The notes below the pieces were generated by a model. It was not told the DNA's origin, made no database searches, and saw only the letters and a program-made list of their open reading frames with translations. This document shows, piece after piece, positions 56,801 to 64,000 of a DNA stretch of 64,000 nucleotides (within the stretch, counting starts at the first letter, position 1; each line of letters starts with the position of its first letter). This stretch comes from an uncultured Paracoccaceae bacterium (lineage in GTDB: Bacteria; Pseudomonadota; Alphaproteobacteria; Rhodobacterales; Rhodobacteraceae): assembly GCA_947498415.1 (NCBI GenBank), contig CANMKB010000001.1:496001-560000 (forward strand). Direction: 5' to 3'. A program made the position numbers and the translations under genes.

Positions 56801-58394
56801 CCTGATTGCGCGCCTGCGTCACTCGACCAAAGGTGTGACACTGATTTCACCTCCGCCGCACCACGATATCTATTCAATCGAAGACCTTGCACAGCTGATC
56901 TACGATCTAAAGCAGATCAACCCAACTGTGAAAGTCACCGTGAAATTGGTGGCCTCTTCTGGTGTAGGTACGATTGCAGCAGGTGTTGCCAAGGCGAAAG
57001 CGGATGTCATCCTGATTTCTGGCCACAACGGCGGAACAGGCGCGTCTCCAGCGACCTCGATCAAATACGCGGGTCTACCATGGGAAATGGGCCTGACAGA
57101 AGCGCACCAAGTGCTTTCTATGAACAACCTTCGGGAGCGTGTAACTCTGCGGACCGATGGTGGCCTGCGCACGGGTCGTGATATCGTTATGGCTGCGATG
57201 CTGGGTGCCGAGGAATATGGTATCGGGACAGCCGCGCTGATCGCGATGGGCTGCATTATGGTACGCCAGTGTCAGTCAAACACATGTCCAGTTGGCGTCT
57301 GTACACAAGACGAAGCGCTGCGCGACAAGTTTACCGGCAACGCCGACAAGGTTGTAAATCTGATCACGTTCTACGCTCAGGAAGTTCGAGAAATCCTGGC
57401 GTCTATCGGTGCGCGTTCGCTTGATGAAGTGATCGGCCGTGCAGAATTGTTGGCTCAGGTGTCACGTGGTTCTGCGCATTTGGACGATTTGGATCTTAAC
57501 CCGCTGTTGATCACCGTCGATGGTGCATCCGAGATTACTTACAACCGTGACAAGGATCGCAATGCAGTGCCTGATACGCTGGACGCTGAAATTGTGCGCG
57601 ATGCGGCACGGTTCCTTCAGGATGGCGAAAAGATGCAACTGTCTTACGCGGTGCAAAACACGCACCGGACTGTGGGCACACGCACTTCTAGCCACATTGT
57701 TCAGAACTTCGGTATGCGCAATGCGCTGCAAGATGACCACCTGACAGTGATGCTGCAAGGTTCTGCGGGTCAGTCTTTGGGGGCATTTGCGGCACCGGGC
57801 CTAAAGATCGAAGTCTCTGGCGACGCAAACGACTATGTGGGCAAAGGTTTGTCTGGCGGTACCGTTGTGGTGCGCCCACCGATGAATTCTCCACTTGTTG
57901 CTGCGGATAACACCATCATCGGTAACACTGTGCTGTATGGTGCGACAGATGGGTATCTGTTTGCCTCTGGCCGCGCTGGTGAACGTTTCGCTGTGCGGAA
58001 CTCTGGCGCAAAGGTTGTGATTGAGGGCTGTGGCTCTAACGGTTGTGAATACATGACTGGTGGTGTCGCGGTTATCCTTGGAACGATTGGTGCTAACTTT
58101 GGTGCGGGTATGACAGGCGGCATGGCCTATTTGTACGACCCAGCAGGCGAAGCTTTGGCATTGATGAACCTTGAGACCCTTGTGACCAATCCGGTGACTG
58201 TGGACTATTGGGAAGATCAGCTGAAAGGCTTGATCGAGCGTCATCTGAAGGAAACAGGCTCGCGCAAAGCAGCGGATATCCTGCAACATTGGGATGTCGA
58301 GAAAACAAAGTTCATTCAGGTTTGCCCGAAAGAGATGCTGAATAATCTACCGCATCCGCTGAGCGTCGAAGCCTCAGCCATTCCGGCAGAATAA
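53856..58394 (+). CDS. gltB: GltB glutamate synthase large subunit
   Basis: GltB is the ammonia-channelling glutamate synthase. The 1512 residues comprise a propeptide of 33 residues, the class-II glutamine amidotransferase domain starting at Cys34 (SSCGVGLVVSLDG), a central domain, the FMN-binding synthase barrel with SGHNGGTGASPATSIKYAGLPWE and the 3Fe-4S cysteines CIMVRQCQSNTCPVGVC, and a C-terminal beta-helix (GGTVVVRPP). Length is standard. A terminator follows. Confidence 0.97.
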   Translation: MTKYDENWVRDEEAKRKYLAENGLYDESEEHSSCGVGLVVSLDGQKSRKVVEAGIDALKAIWHRGAVDADGKTGDGAGIHVQIPVQFFYDQIRRTGHEPAKDELIAVGQVFLPRTDFGAQETCRTIVETEVLRLGYRIYGWRHVPVDITCLGEKANATRPEIEQILISNSKGVDEETFERELYVIRRRIEKKAAAAGVGELYIASLSCRSIIYKGMMLAEQVAVFYPDLMDERFESAFAIYHQRYSTNTFPQWWLAQPFRMLAHNGEINTLKGNVNWMKSHEIRMASAYFGELAEDIKPIVPNGASDSAALDGVFEVFVRAGRSAPMAKTMLVPESWSKQAVELPQSWIDMYSYCNSVMEPWDGPAALAMTDGRWVCAGLDRNGLRPMRYVVTGDGLLIAGSEAGMVPTEEGTVVEKGALGPGQMIAVDMAEGKLYHDTELKDKLANARPYGDWVGKIRDLDTELSKVTEMPLHTGEELRQRQIAAGYTIEELEQILAPMAEDAKEALASMGDDTPSAVLSNKYRPLSHFFRQNFSQVTNPPIDSLREFRVMSLKTRFGNLKNVLDEDGSQTEIVLLDSPFVGNVQFETLLKAFDDTVIRIDCTFPAKGAQGALRENLERIRNEAEDAVRSGAGHIVLSDMRQSADRVAMPMILATSAVHSHLTRKGLRTFSSLNVRSAECIDPHYFAVLIGAGATVVNAYLAEDSLADRIQRGLLDVDLTTAIARYREAIDAGLLKIMAKMGISVISSYRGGLNFEAVGLSRAMCAEYFPGMTSRISGIGVSGIQKKAEEVHAKGYAAESKVLPIGGFYKARKSGETHAWEAQSMHLLQAACNRASFELWQQYSAKMQSMPPIHLRDLLDVKPLGKPVPIEEVESITSIRKRFVTPGMSLGALSPEAHKTLNVAMNRIGAKSDSGEGGEDPAHFVPEPNGDNPSAKIKQVASGRFGVTAEYLNQCEELEIKVAQGAKPGEGGQLPGMKVTDLIARLRHSTKGVTLISPPPHHDIYSIEDLAQLIYDLKQINPTVKVTVKLVASSGVGTIAAGVAKAKADVILISGHNGGTGASPATSIKYAGLPWEMGLTEAHQVLSMNNLRERVTLRTDGGLRTGRDIVMAAMLGAEEYGIGTAALIAMGCIMVRQCQSNTCPVGVCTQDEALRDKFTGNADKVVNLITFYAQEVREILASIGARSLDEVIGRAELLAQVSRGSAHLDDLDLNPLLITVDGASEITYNRDKDRNAVPDTLDAEIVRDAARFLQDGEKMQLSYAVQNTHRTVGTRTSSHIVQNFGMRNALQDDHLTVMLQGSAGQSLGAFAAPGLKIEVSGDANDYVGKGLSGGTVVVRPPMNSPLVAADNTIIGNTVLYGATDGYLFASGRAGERFAVRNSGAKVVIEGCGSNGCEYMTGGVAVILGTIGANFGAGMTGGMAYLYDPAGEALALMNLETLVTNPVTVDYWEDQLKGLIERHLKETGSRKAADILQHWDVEKTKFIQVCPKEMLNNLPHPLSVEASAIPAE

Positions 58395-58401
58395 TAAAGG
58401 C

Positions 58402-58430
58402 AGGGCCCCAAAATTGGGGCCCTTTCCTTT
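58402..58430 (+). terminator. Rho-independent terminator after gltB
   Basis: AGGGCCCC (58402-58409), loop AAAATT, GGGGCCCT (58416-58423), then TTCCTTTT. Confidence 0.88.
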
Positions 58431-58559
58431 TGGGTCACGGCAAAGCTTAGCCCCCCTTTTTGATCAGCGGACTAAATCTCAATTTGCAACCTTGGGTGCA
58501 TTTTGTTTTGAAATACAGGTTTTGCGTGTATTCTGCACATAATTTGCAGGAGCCGCAAA

Positions 58560-58928
58560 ATGAAACCGTTGTTCACTGTACTTGCCGCAATCTGGTTATT
58601 GGTGCTTAGCAACCCAGCTTATGCTGGCACATGTGGCTATAAAGATTGCTGGGGTGGTGTTGGGTTCGGGGCTGATGGCCAGGTGGGCTGGGCCTATGGC
58701 CAATGGTCAGAAAAAGAAGCTTACAAAGTCGTCCTGCAGAGCTGTGGATTTGATTGTAAGCAAGTTCGAACCTTTAAAAACAGCTGTGCTGCGATTGCCA
58801 AAGGTGACAACGGCAATTGGACATGGTCGACCCAGCCAAGCCGATCCGCAGCAGAGGACGAAGCGCGCCAACTTTGTCGGCACCACACGCATAGTTGCCG
58901 CATCGTTGTGTGGTCGTGCAGTCCCTAA
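58560..58928 (+). CDS. DUF4189-domain secreted protein
   Basis: This 122-residue protein has a signal peptide (MKPLFTVLAAIWLLVLSNPAYA) followed by a mature part of about 100 residues with eight cysteines, in the DUF4189 pattern: GQWSEKEAYKVVLQSCG, NSCAAIAKGDNGNWTW and AEDEARQLCRHHTHSCRIVVWSC. The domain is found in secreted bacterial proteins of unknown function. ATG 58560 follows a GGAG site. Confidence 0.85.
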   Translation: MKPLFTVLAAIWLLVLSNPAYAGTCGYKDCWGGVGFGADGQVGWAYGQWSEKEAYKVVLQSCGFDCKQVRTFKNSCAAIAKGDNGNWTWSTQPSRSAAEDEARQLCRHHTHSCRIVVWSCSP

Positions 58929-58993
58929 GCTGACTGAATTGTTGCACCACTTGCATTGTCCGACTATCCAATTGTCGGGCAAGGTGCAGAGCA

Positions 58994-59719
58994 ATGGCAA
59001 AGAAACCACAAAAGAAAAAGACAAAGCCACCAGCTGAAAACTGGCTGACGCGTCAATCAAAACGTCTGCGCCGCTTTATGCGACGTGGTGCGATATGGGC
59101 TGTGTCGTTGTTTATCTTTGCGATTTTGGCGTTCACTGTATTCAACCCGCCCATCACTTGGACGATGTATTCTGAGAAAAGCAGATTGGGAAAATTGGAT
59201 TACCAGTGGATTCCAATCGAGGATGTCGCCCCCGTCATGTTGCGGTCTGTTGTTGCTGCTGAGGATGCCAATTTTTGCAATCATTGGGGCTTTGATGTCG
59301 AAGCCATTCGGGCCGCGCTGGAGGCCGGTGGCAGTCGAGGCGCATCGACGTTGAGCCAACAAGTCGTGAAAAATGTCTACCTGTGGCAAGGCCGAAGCTG
59401 GTTTCGTAAAGCTCTCGAAGCCGGCATCACACCGTTTATCGAAATGGCATGGAGCAAGCGGCGCATTCTGGAAATTTACCTGAATGTCGCGGAGTTCGAT
59501 GAAGGGGTGTTTGGCATCGAGGCTGCATCGCGCCACTACTTTGGCATCGGGCCCGAAGCGCTGAGCGCCAATCAGGCGGCCCGTCTGGCAACCGTGCTGC
59601 CGTCGCCCAAGAAACGATCCGCGAGAAACCTAAGCCCGGCTTTGGTGCGCCGCGCTGCATCGATCATGGATGGGGCCGCGACAATCAAGGTTGATGGCCG
59701 ATCTGATTGTTTTCAATAG
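58994..59719 (+). CDS. mtgA: MtgA monofunctional peptidoglycan glycosyltransferase
   Basis: MtgA polymerises lipid II into glycan strands. The 241 residues have a basic N-terminus with a membrane anchor (AIWAVSLFIFAILAFTVF, about 33-50) and the GT51 signatures VVAAEDANFCNHWGFD with the catalytic glutamate, RGASTLSQQVVKNVYLW, RKALEAGITPFIEMAWSKRRILEIYLNVAEF. No transpeptidase domain is present. It begins 65 bases after the DUF4189 gene. Confidence 0.95.
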   Translation: MAKKPQKKKTKPPAENWLTRQSKRLRRFMRRGAIWAVSLFIFAILAFTVFNPPITWTMYSEKSRLGKLDYQWIPIEDVAPVMLRSVVAAEDANFCNHWGFDVEAIRAALEAGGSRGASTLSQQVVKNVYLWQGRSWFRKALEAGITPFIEMAWSKRRILEIYLNVAEFDEGVFGIEAASRHYFGIGPEALSANQAARLATVLPSPKKRSARNLSPALVRRAASIMDGAATIKVDGRSDCFQ

Positions 59720-59808
59720 GCTGAACTTAGCTACGGCGCATTCATTGGTTGAATCCTGCGTTCGATTTGGGCAATTAGAGTAAGGATTCTCTTTAACTCG
59801 GTTGTACG

Positions 59809-60474
59809 ATGGCTCGTTTATTCCACGTTCCTCTTTCCCCATTTTGTCGCAAAGTTCGCTTGAGCCTTGCTGAAAAAAAGATCGAGGTGGATTTGGTAGA
59901 AGAACGGTACTGGGAACAAGACCCTGATTTCCTACGTCGCAACCCTGCGGGTAAAGTGCCTATCCTTAAGATCGACAACAAGATCATGGCGGAAAGCACT
60001 GCCATTTGTGAATACCTCGAAGAGGCCTATCCAGAGCCTGCGTTGCTTCCGAAGGGTGCTGATGATCGCTTTGAAGTGCGCCGTATCGTGGCGTGGTTTG
60101 ATGACAAGTTTCACACCGAAGTCACCAGCAAGCTTTTGTATGAACGCGTGAACAAAAAGGTTCAAGGTACCGGGTACCCCGATAGTAAGAACGTCAAAGC
60201 CGGCGCTCGCGCGATCAAGTATCACCTCGATTACATGACTTGGCTTTTAGATCACCGCCGTTGGCTGGCCGGGGATCAGATTTCATTGGCGGATTTTGCA
60301 GCGGCGTCGCACCTGTCGGCTTTGGATTACATCAGCGATGTCGATTGGAACCGATCCGAAGCTGTTAAAGACTGGTACGCAAAGATCAAATCACGGCCAG
60401 CGTTCCGGTCGATTTTGGCTGATCAAGTGCCAGGTTTCCCACCTCCACCCCATTACGCTGACCTTGATTTCTGA
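59809..60474 (+). CDS. Glutathione S-transferase family protein
   Basis: This 221-residue protein has an N-terminal thioredoxin-like GST domain: LFHVPLSPFCRKVRLSLAEKKI (with SPFC near the active site) and NPAGKVPILKIDNKIMAESTAICEYLEE (glutathione-binding ES pair), followed by a helical C-terminal domain. Substrate is unknown. The gene stands alone ahead of queG. Confidence 0.9.
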   Translation: MARLFHVPLSPFCRKVRLSLAEKKIEVDLVEERYWEQDPDFLRRNPAGKVPILKIDNKIMAESTAICEYLEEAYPEPALLPKGADDRFEVRRIVAWFDDKFHTEVTSKLLYERVNKKVQGTGYPDSKNVKAGARAIKYHLDYMTWLLDHRRWLAGDQISLADFAAASHLSALDYISDVDWNRSEAVKDWYAKIKSRPAFRSILADQVPGFPPPPHYADLDF

Positions 60475-60525
60475 TAGAAACAGTGTGAATGGCCCCCATC
60501 CTTGCGGGCCACTAGCGGGGACAGC

Positions 60526-61569
60526 ATGTTAGAACTGAAAGAGCGGCTCGTCGCAGAAGCGAAAGAGATGGGGTTCGACCTGTGCCGCATTTGTCGACCT
60601 GACTCTGTTCCACAAGTTCCGGCAGATTTGAAAGCCTTTATCGACAAGGAATACCATGGTCAGATGGGCTGGCTGGCGGATCGCACCCATTGGCGCTCTG
60701 ATCCACAGGCACTTTGGCCGGAAGCTAAGTCGATCATTATGTTGGGCGAAAGCTATACGCCCCAACATGATCCGCTTGCAGTGCACGATATGCCAGAACA
60801 TGCGGCTATTTCGGTCTATGCGCAAAACAAAGACTACCATGATCTTGTGAAAAAGCGCCTGAAGCGCTTGGCCCGTTGGCTGATCGCCGAAACCGGGGAT
60901 GACACGCAGGTTAAGGTTTTTGTAGATACGGCTCCGGTTCCCGAAAAACCGTTAGGGCAGGCCGCTGGATTAGGTTGGCAAGGCAAGCATACCAATCTGG
61001 TAAGCCGAGATCTGGGGTCGTGGTTCTTTATTGGGTCAATATATACGACCGAAGTTATAGAGACGGATGCGCCAGAAATCGATCATTGCGGGTCATGCCG
61101 TGCGTGCCTAGATGCTTGCCCCACCAATGCGTTTCCGGTCCCACATCAAATAGATGCACGCCGCTGCATTTCATACTTAACAATCGAACATCATGGCCCA
61201 GTGGACGAAGAGCTTCGCCCGATGTTGGGCAATCGCATTTATGGATGTGACGACTGTCTGGGGGCCTGTCCGTGGAACAAGTTCGCCGTAGAGGCGCGCG
61301 AAATTCGGTATCATGCACGGGACGATCTGATCGCGCCAAAGCTTGCTGATTTGGTGACGTTGGATGATGCCGCTTTCCGCGCAAAGTTTTCAGGGTCTCC
61401 GATCAAACGCATTGGGCGCAATCGCTTTGTGCGCAATGTGCTGTATGCAATTGGTAACACTCAGCAGGTCGAGTTTGCAGATATAGTCCAAGCCCTTACG
61501 CTTGATCCCGATGAAACCGTAGCAGATGCGGCGCGTTGGGCTTTGGAGCGTGTTAAGGGGGTCGCATGA
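60526..61569 (+). CDS. queG: QueG epoxyqueuosine reductase
   Basis: QueG reduces epoxyqueuosine to queuosine in tRNA, using a cobalamin and two 4Fe-4S clusters. The 347 residues show the [26 protein letters not shown] motif and the cluster cysteines [12 protein letters not shown] and [16 protein letters not shown] 60526 follows GCGGGG; eight upstream codons are not convincing. Its stop overlaps the next gene (ATGA). Confidence 0.95.
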   Translation: MLELKERLVAEAKEMGFDLCRICRPDSVPQVPADLKAFIDKEYHGQMGWLADRTHWRSDPQALWPEAKSIIMLGESYTPQHDPLAVHDMPEHAAISVYAQNKDYHDLVKKRLKRLARWLIAETGDDTQVKVFVDTAPVPEKPLGQAAGLGWQGKHTNLVSRDLGSWFFIGSIYTTEVIETDAPEIDHCGSCRACLDACPTNAFPVPHQIDARRCISYLTIEHHGPVDEELRPMLGNRIYGCDDCLGACPWNKFAVEAREIRYHARDDLIAPKLADLVTLDDAAFRAKFSGSPIKRIGRNRFVRNVLYAIGNTQQVEFADIVQALTLDPDETVADAARWALERVKGVA

Positions 61570-63566
61570 GCTATGGTTTAGGGATTGATACGGGTGGCAC
61601 TTACACGGATGCGGTGATTGTCAAAGACGGCAGCGAAGTTGTTGCAAGCGGCAAGGCGTTAACAACACGGCATGATCTGTCAGAAGGCATCGGAAATGCG
61701 GTGTCGTCTGTGCTTGCACAAGCCGACGTGCAGGCCAGCCACATTGGCCTGGCTTCCCTATCAACCACCTTGGCGACAAACGCTTTGGTCGAGGGGCAGG
61801 GTGGTCGCGTTGCACTTGTGCTTATTGGGTTCTCCGAAACTGATGTAGATCGGCACGGATTAAAGGATGCTTTGGGTGACGATCCTGTATTGCTTCTTCA
61901 GGGTGGGCACGATCATTCAGGCAATGAGCGCTATCCATTGGATACGGAAACGCTCATGCAGTGGATTCGATCGCAATCCGGTGTGTCTGGCTATGCCATC
62001 GCAGGGCAATTTGCGACACGCAATGCAGCACATGAAATCGAAGTAGCAAGGTTGATCCAAGAACAGTCTGGTGTTCCGACAACGTGCTCTCATCATCTTT
62101 CAGCAAAATTGAATGGGCCAAAGCGGGCGTTGACGGCCGTGTTGAATGCAAGGTTGATTGGCATGATTGATGAGTTGATCACTCGTGCCTCGGAGCGGCT
62201 TAAAGACTTGGGTGTTAAAGCTCCATTGATGGTGGTGCGTGGCGACGGTGCCTTGATCAGTGCGGACAGTGCTCGGGAACGTCCAATTGAAACGATCCTT
62301 AGTGGGCCAGCCGCGTCGCTTGTGGGGGCGCATTGGCTTTCACAGCAGGACACAGCGTTGGTCAGTGATATTGGTGGAACGACAACTGATGTTGCCATGT
62401 TGCGCGGCGGGCGACCTTCGATTGACCTAAACGGTGCAAAGGTGGGGGAGCACCGCACAATGGTCGAGGCCGTTGCCATGCGCACGTTTGGTTTGGGCGG
62501 TGACAGTCAGGTGCACATGCCCAAAGATGGGCTAAGACGTAAAGTTCATTTGGGCCCTAACCGTGTTGTGCCAATCGCACTCTTCGCTGACAGTCACCCT
62601 GAATTGGCGCATCGGGTGCTAGATTATCAACTGTCGCGTCCTGTCCCCGGCGCTTATGATGGGCAGTTCATCATCCCCGTTTTGAACGCGGCGCGTGAGG
62701 GGCTTTCACAACGGGCTGATGCATTGTTGGAGCGGGTTGCTGATACGGCTTGGTCGCTTGAAGAGCTTGTTACGTCACGATTGCAGAGAACAGCTTTAAA
62801 AGAACTTGTCGCACGTGGATTGGTTCAGCTGGTTGGGGTGACCCCAACGGATGCTTGCCATGTCTTGGAGCTGCAGAACTCTTGGGATCGCAATGCGTCT
62901 GTTAAAGCACTTTCTTTGTTTGCGATGAGCCGTAGTGGATCAGGGGATCGGCTGGCGAATGATGAAAATGAACTGGCCGAAATGATATTGGCTCAGCTTG
63001 TTGATCAATCCAAAATCGCCTTGTTAGAGACTGTTTTTGCCGAAGATGGCTCGTTTGACTCACCATCAAAGGAACTTGCCCGCAACCCTTTGCTCCATGC
63101 CGGATTGACGGGCTTCAAAGGATTAGTGGAATTCCACGCAAAGCTGGGGGTTCCCTTAATTGCCTTGGGCGCGTCCTCGGGAACCTACTATCCCCAGGTT
63201 GGCAAAGCGATGAATTGCGAAACGGTGCAATGTGAACACGCGGATGTGGCAAACGCCATTGGCGCTGTTGTTGGACAAGTCATGGTGAAACGTTCGGGCA
63301 CCATCACAAGCCCCACCGAAGGTGTGTTCAGATTGCATGTGGGGGATGTGCCACAAGACTACGCATTGGCAAAAGATGCCATGGATGCTTTGGAAGATTT
63401 GCTATCCCACGATGTTTTGCAAAGTGCGCAGGGCATGGGGGTTGAAGACATCAATCTTACGGCAGATCGGCAGATCAAACAGGCCTCTGTCGAAGGGCAA
63501 GAAACCTTTGTCGAAGCTGTGATAGAAGTCACGGCGATGGGCCGGCCGCGCATCGCGACCGGCTAG
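61566..63566 (+). CDS. Hydantoinase/oxoprolinase family protein
   Basis: This 666-residue protein has the N-terminal ATP-binding region of the family ([16 protein letters not shown] at 4-19) and the central [30 protein letters not shown] with [12 protein letters not shown]. Relatives are subunit A of ATP-dependent hydantoinases and 5-oxoprolinases. No subunit B gene follows, and the convergent msrA comes next. It overlaps queG by four bases. The substrate is unknown. Confidence 0.85.
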   Translation: MSYGLGIDTGGTYTDAVIVKDGSEVVASGKALTTRHDLSEGIGNAVSSVLAQADVQASHIGLASLSTTLATNALVEGQGGRVALVLIGFSETDVDRHGLKDALGDDPVLLLQGGHDHSGNERYPLDTETLMQWIRSQSGVSGYAIAGQFATRNAAHEIEVARLIQEQSGVPTTCSHHLSAKLNGPKRALTAVLNARLIGMIDELITRASERLKDLGVKAPLMVVRGDGALISADSARERPIETILSGPAASLVGAHWLSQQDTALVSDIGGTTTDVAMLRGGRPSIDLNGAKVGEHRTMVEAVAMRTFGLGGDSQVHMPKDGLRRKVHLGPNRVVPIALFADSHPELAHRVLDYQLSRPVPGAYDGQFIIPVLNAAREGLSQRADALLERVADTAWSLEELVTSRLQRTALKELVARGLVQLVGVTPTDACHVLELQNSWDRNASVKALSLFAMSRSGSGDRLANDENELAEMILAQLVDQSKIALLETVFAEDGSFDSPSKELARNPLLHAGLTGFKGLVEFHAKLGVPLIALGASSGTYYPQVGKAMNCETVQCEHADVANAIGAVVGQVMVKRSGTITSPTEGVFRLHVGDVPQDYALAKDAMDALEDLLSHDVLQSAQGMGVEDINLTADRQIKQASVEGQETFVEAVIEVTAMGRPRIATG

Positions 63567-63570
63567 CTTA

Positions 63571-64000
63571 CTATCCGTTGCGTTTTGGCAGAACCCAGTC
63601 GGGTCTTGGGAAGTGGCAGGTGTAGCCACCTTTATTCTTTTCCAAGTAATCTTGGTGATATTCTTCAGCTACCCAGAAATCACTCGCGGGCTCAACTTCG
63701 GTCACAACTTTACCCGGCCAAAGGCCAGAGGCATCAACATCAGCGATCGTATCAAGCGCAACTTCTTTTTGCGCGTCGTCTACGTAGTAAATGGCTGAAC
63801 GGTAAGACGTTCCGACATCGTTACCTTGGCGGTTTGCTGTGGTTGGATCATGAATCTGAAAGAAAAATTCCAAGATTTCCCGATAAGACGTAACAGCTGG
63901 GTCAAATTTGATTTCGATCCCTTCGGCATGTGTGCCGTGGTTGCGATAAGTCGCATTAGGCACGTCACCGCCGGTATAACCCACACGGGTTGCCAATACG
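63571..64000 (-). CDS. msrA: MsrA peptide methionine sulfoxide reductase A (N-terminus outside window)
   Basis: This is the C-terminal portion of MsrA, which reduces S-methionine sulfoxide. Visible are [31 protein letters not shown], the [27 protein letters not shown] segment, and [11 protein letters not shown] with the conserved glutamate-tyrosine region. The N-terminal GCFW catalytic cysteine lies beyond base 64000. It converges on the hydantoinase gene four bases away. Confidence 0.95.
   Translation of the reverse strand, partial: VLATRVGYTGGDVPNATYRNHGTHAEGIEIKFDPAVTSYREILEFFFQIHDPTTANRQGNDVGTSYRSAIYYVDDAQKEVALDTIADVDASGLWPGKVVTEVEPASDFWVAEEYHQDYLEKNKGGYTCHFPRPDWVLPKRNG

Noticed and set aside
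1..64000. Insertion sequences, prophage, CRISPR arrays
   Set aside because: No transposase, integrase, phage or repeat-spacer pattern was found in the reading frames or intergenic regions.

Overview
The window looks like a replication-origin-proximal chromosomal segment of a marine Roseobacter-group alphaproteobacterium (Rhodobacteraceae). This rests on gene content and order (rho-mnmE-mnmG-rsmG-parA-parB on one side of a DnaA-box region and maf-aroE-coaE-dnaQ-secB on the other), a RegB/SenC/RegA redox cluster, a hemD-Mic60-Orf52 cluster, two perfect parS sites, and GANTC (CcrM-type) sites at the origin. It is ordinary core genome: no insertion sequence, prophage, CRISPR array or rRNA was seen. 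One tRNA gene, tRNA-Leu(CAG), is present. Gene ends are tightly packed with many ATGA/GTGA overlaps, and several genes start at GTG or TTG.

Layout. 1-2000: end of rdgB, hemW, a DUF454 (YbaN-like) gene. 2034-9403: leftward block parB, parA, rsmG, mnmG, mnmE, rho, hemJ. 9404-9823: probable oriC, with two perfect DnaA boxes, several near-matches and an AT-rich stretch. 9824-12567: rightward maf-aroE-coaE-dnaQ. 12599-16036: secB and fxsA (leftward), then a Tim44-like gene, mltA and an Smr gene (rightward). 16105-20339: leftward hslV, a polytopic membrane gene, hslU, two tandem Lin0512 genes, trxA. 20400-31870: a long leftward series regB, a kinase-less PAS gene (DivL-like), tsaE, amgK-like, murU-like, addB, addA. 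32043-33320: senC and regA (rightward).

33322-46712: GNAT and HD genes, a small secreted protein, ahcY, a Gfo/Idh oxidoreductase, DUF2853, an SPFH protein, DUF1761, the leftward tsaD-gpsA-yciI-EVE group, then rightward hemD, Mic60/mitofilin and the HemY-N TPR protein. 46980-64000: 2OG-Fe(II) oxygenase, asparaginase, a PfkB kinase, tRNA-Leu, an NDUFA9-like protein, uppP, gltD-gltB, a DUF4189 protein, mtgA, a GST, queG, a hydantoinase/oxoprolinase-family gene, and the C-terminal part of msrA.

How they fit together. Genes on both sides of the origin are transcribed away from it, so they run with the replication forks. ParA/ParB and the nearby parS sites form the chromosome segregation module. 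RegB/RegA is the redox two-component system, with SenC as a copper/cytochrome-oxidase assembly factor. AmgK and MurU form a peptidoglycan-sugar recycling route. AddAB repairs double-strand breaks. HemD, Mic60 and the TPR protein link heme synthesis with membrane shaping. No clearly novel multi-gene system is visible. The points most worth a second look are the membrane gene inside hslVU, the tandem Lin0512 pair, the kinase-less PAS protein beside RegB, the maf start codon lying on a DnaA box, and several structured intergenic elements.
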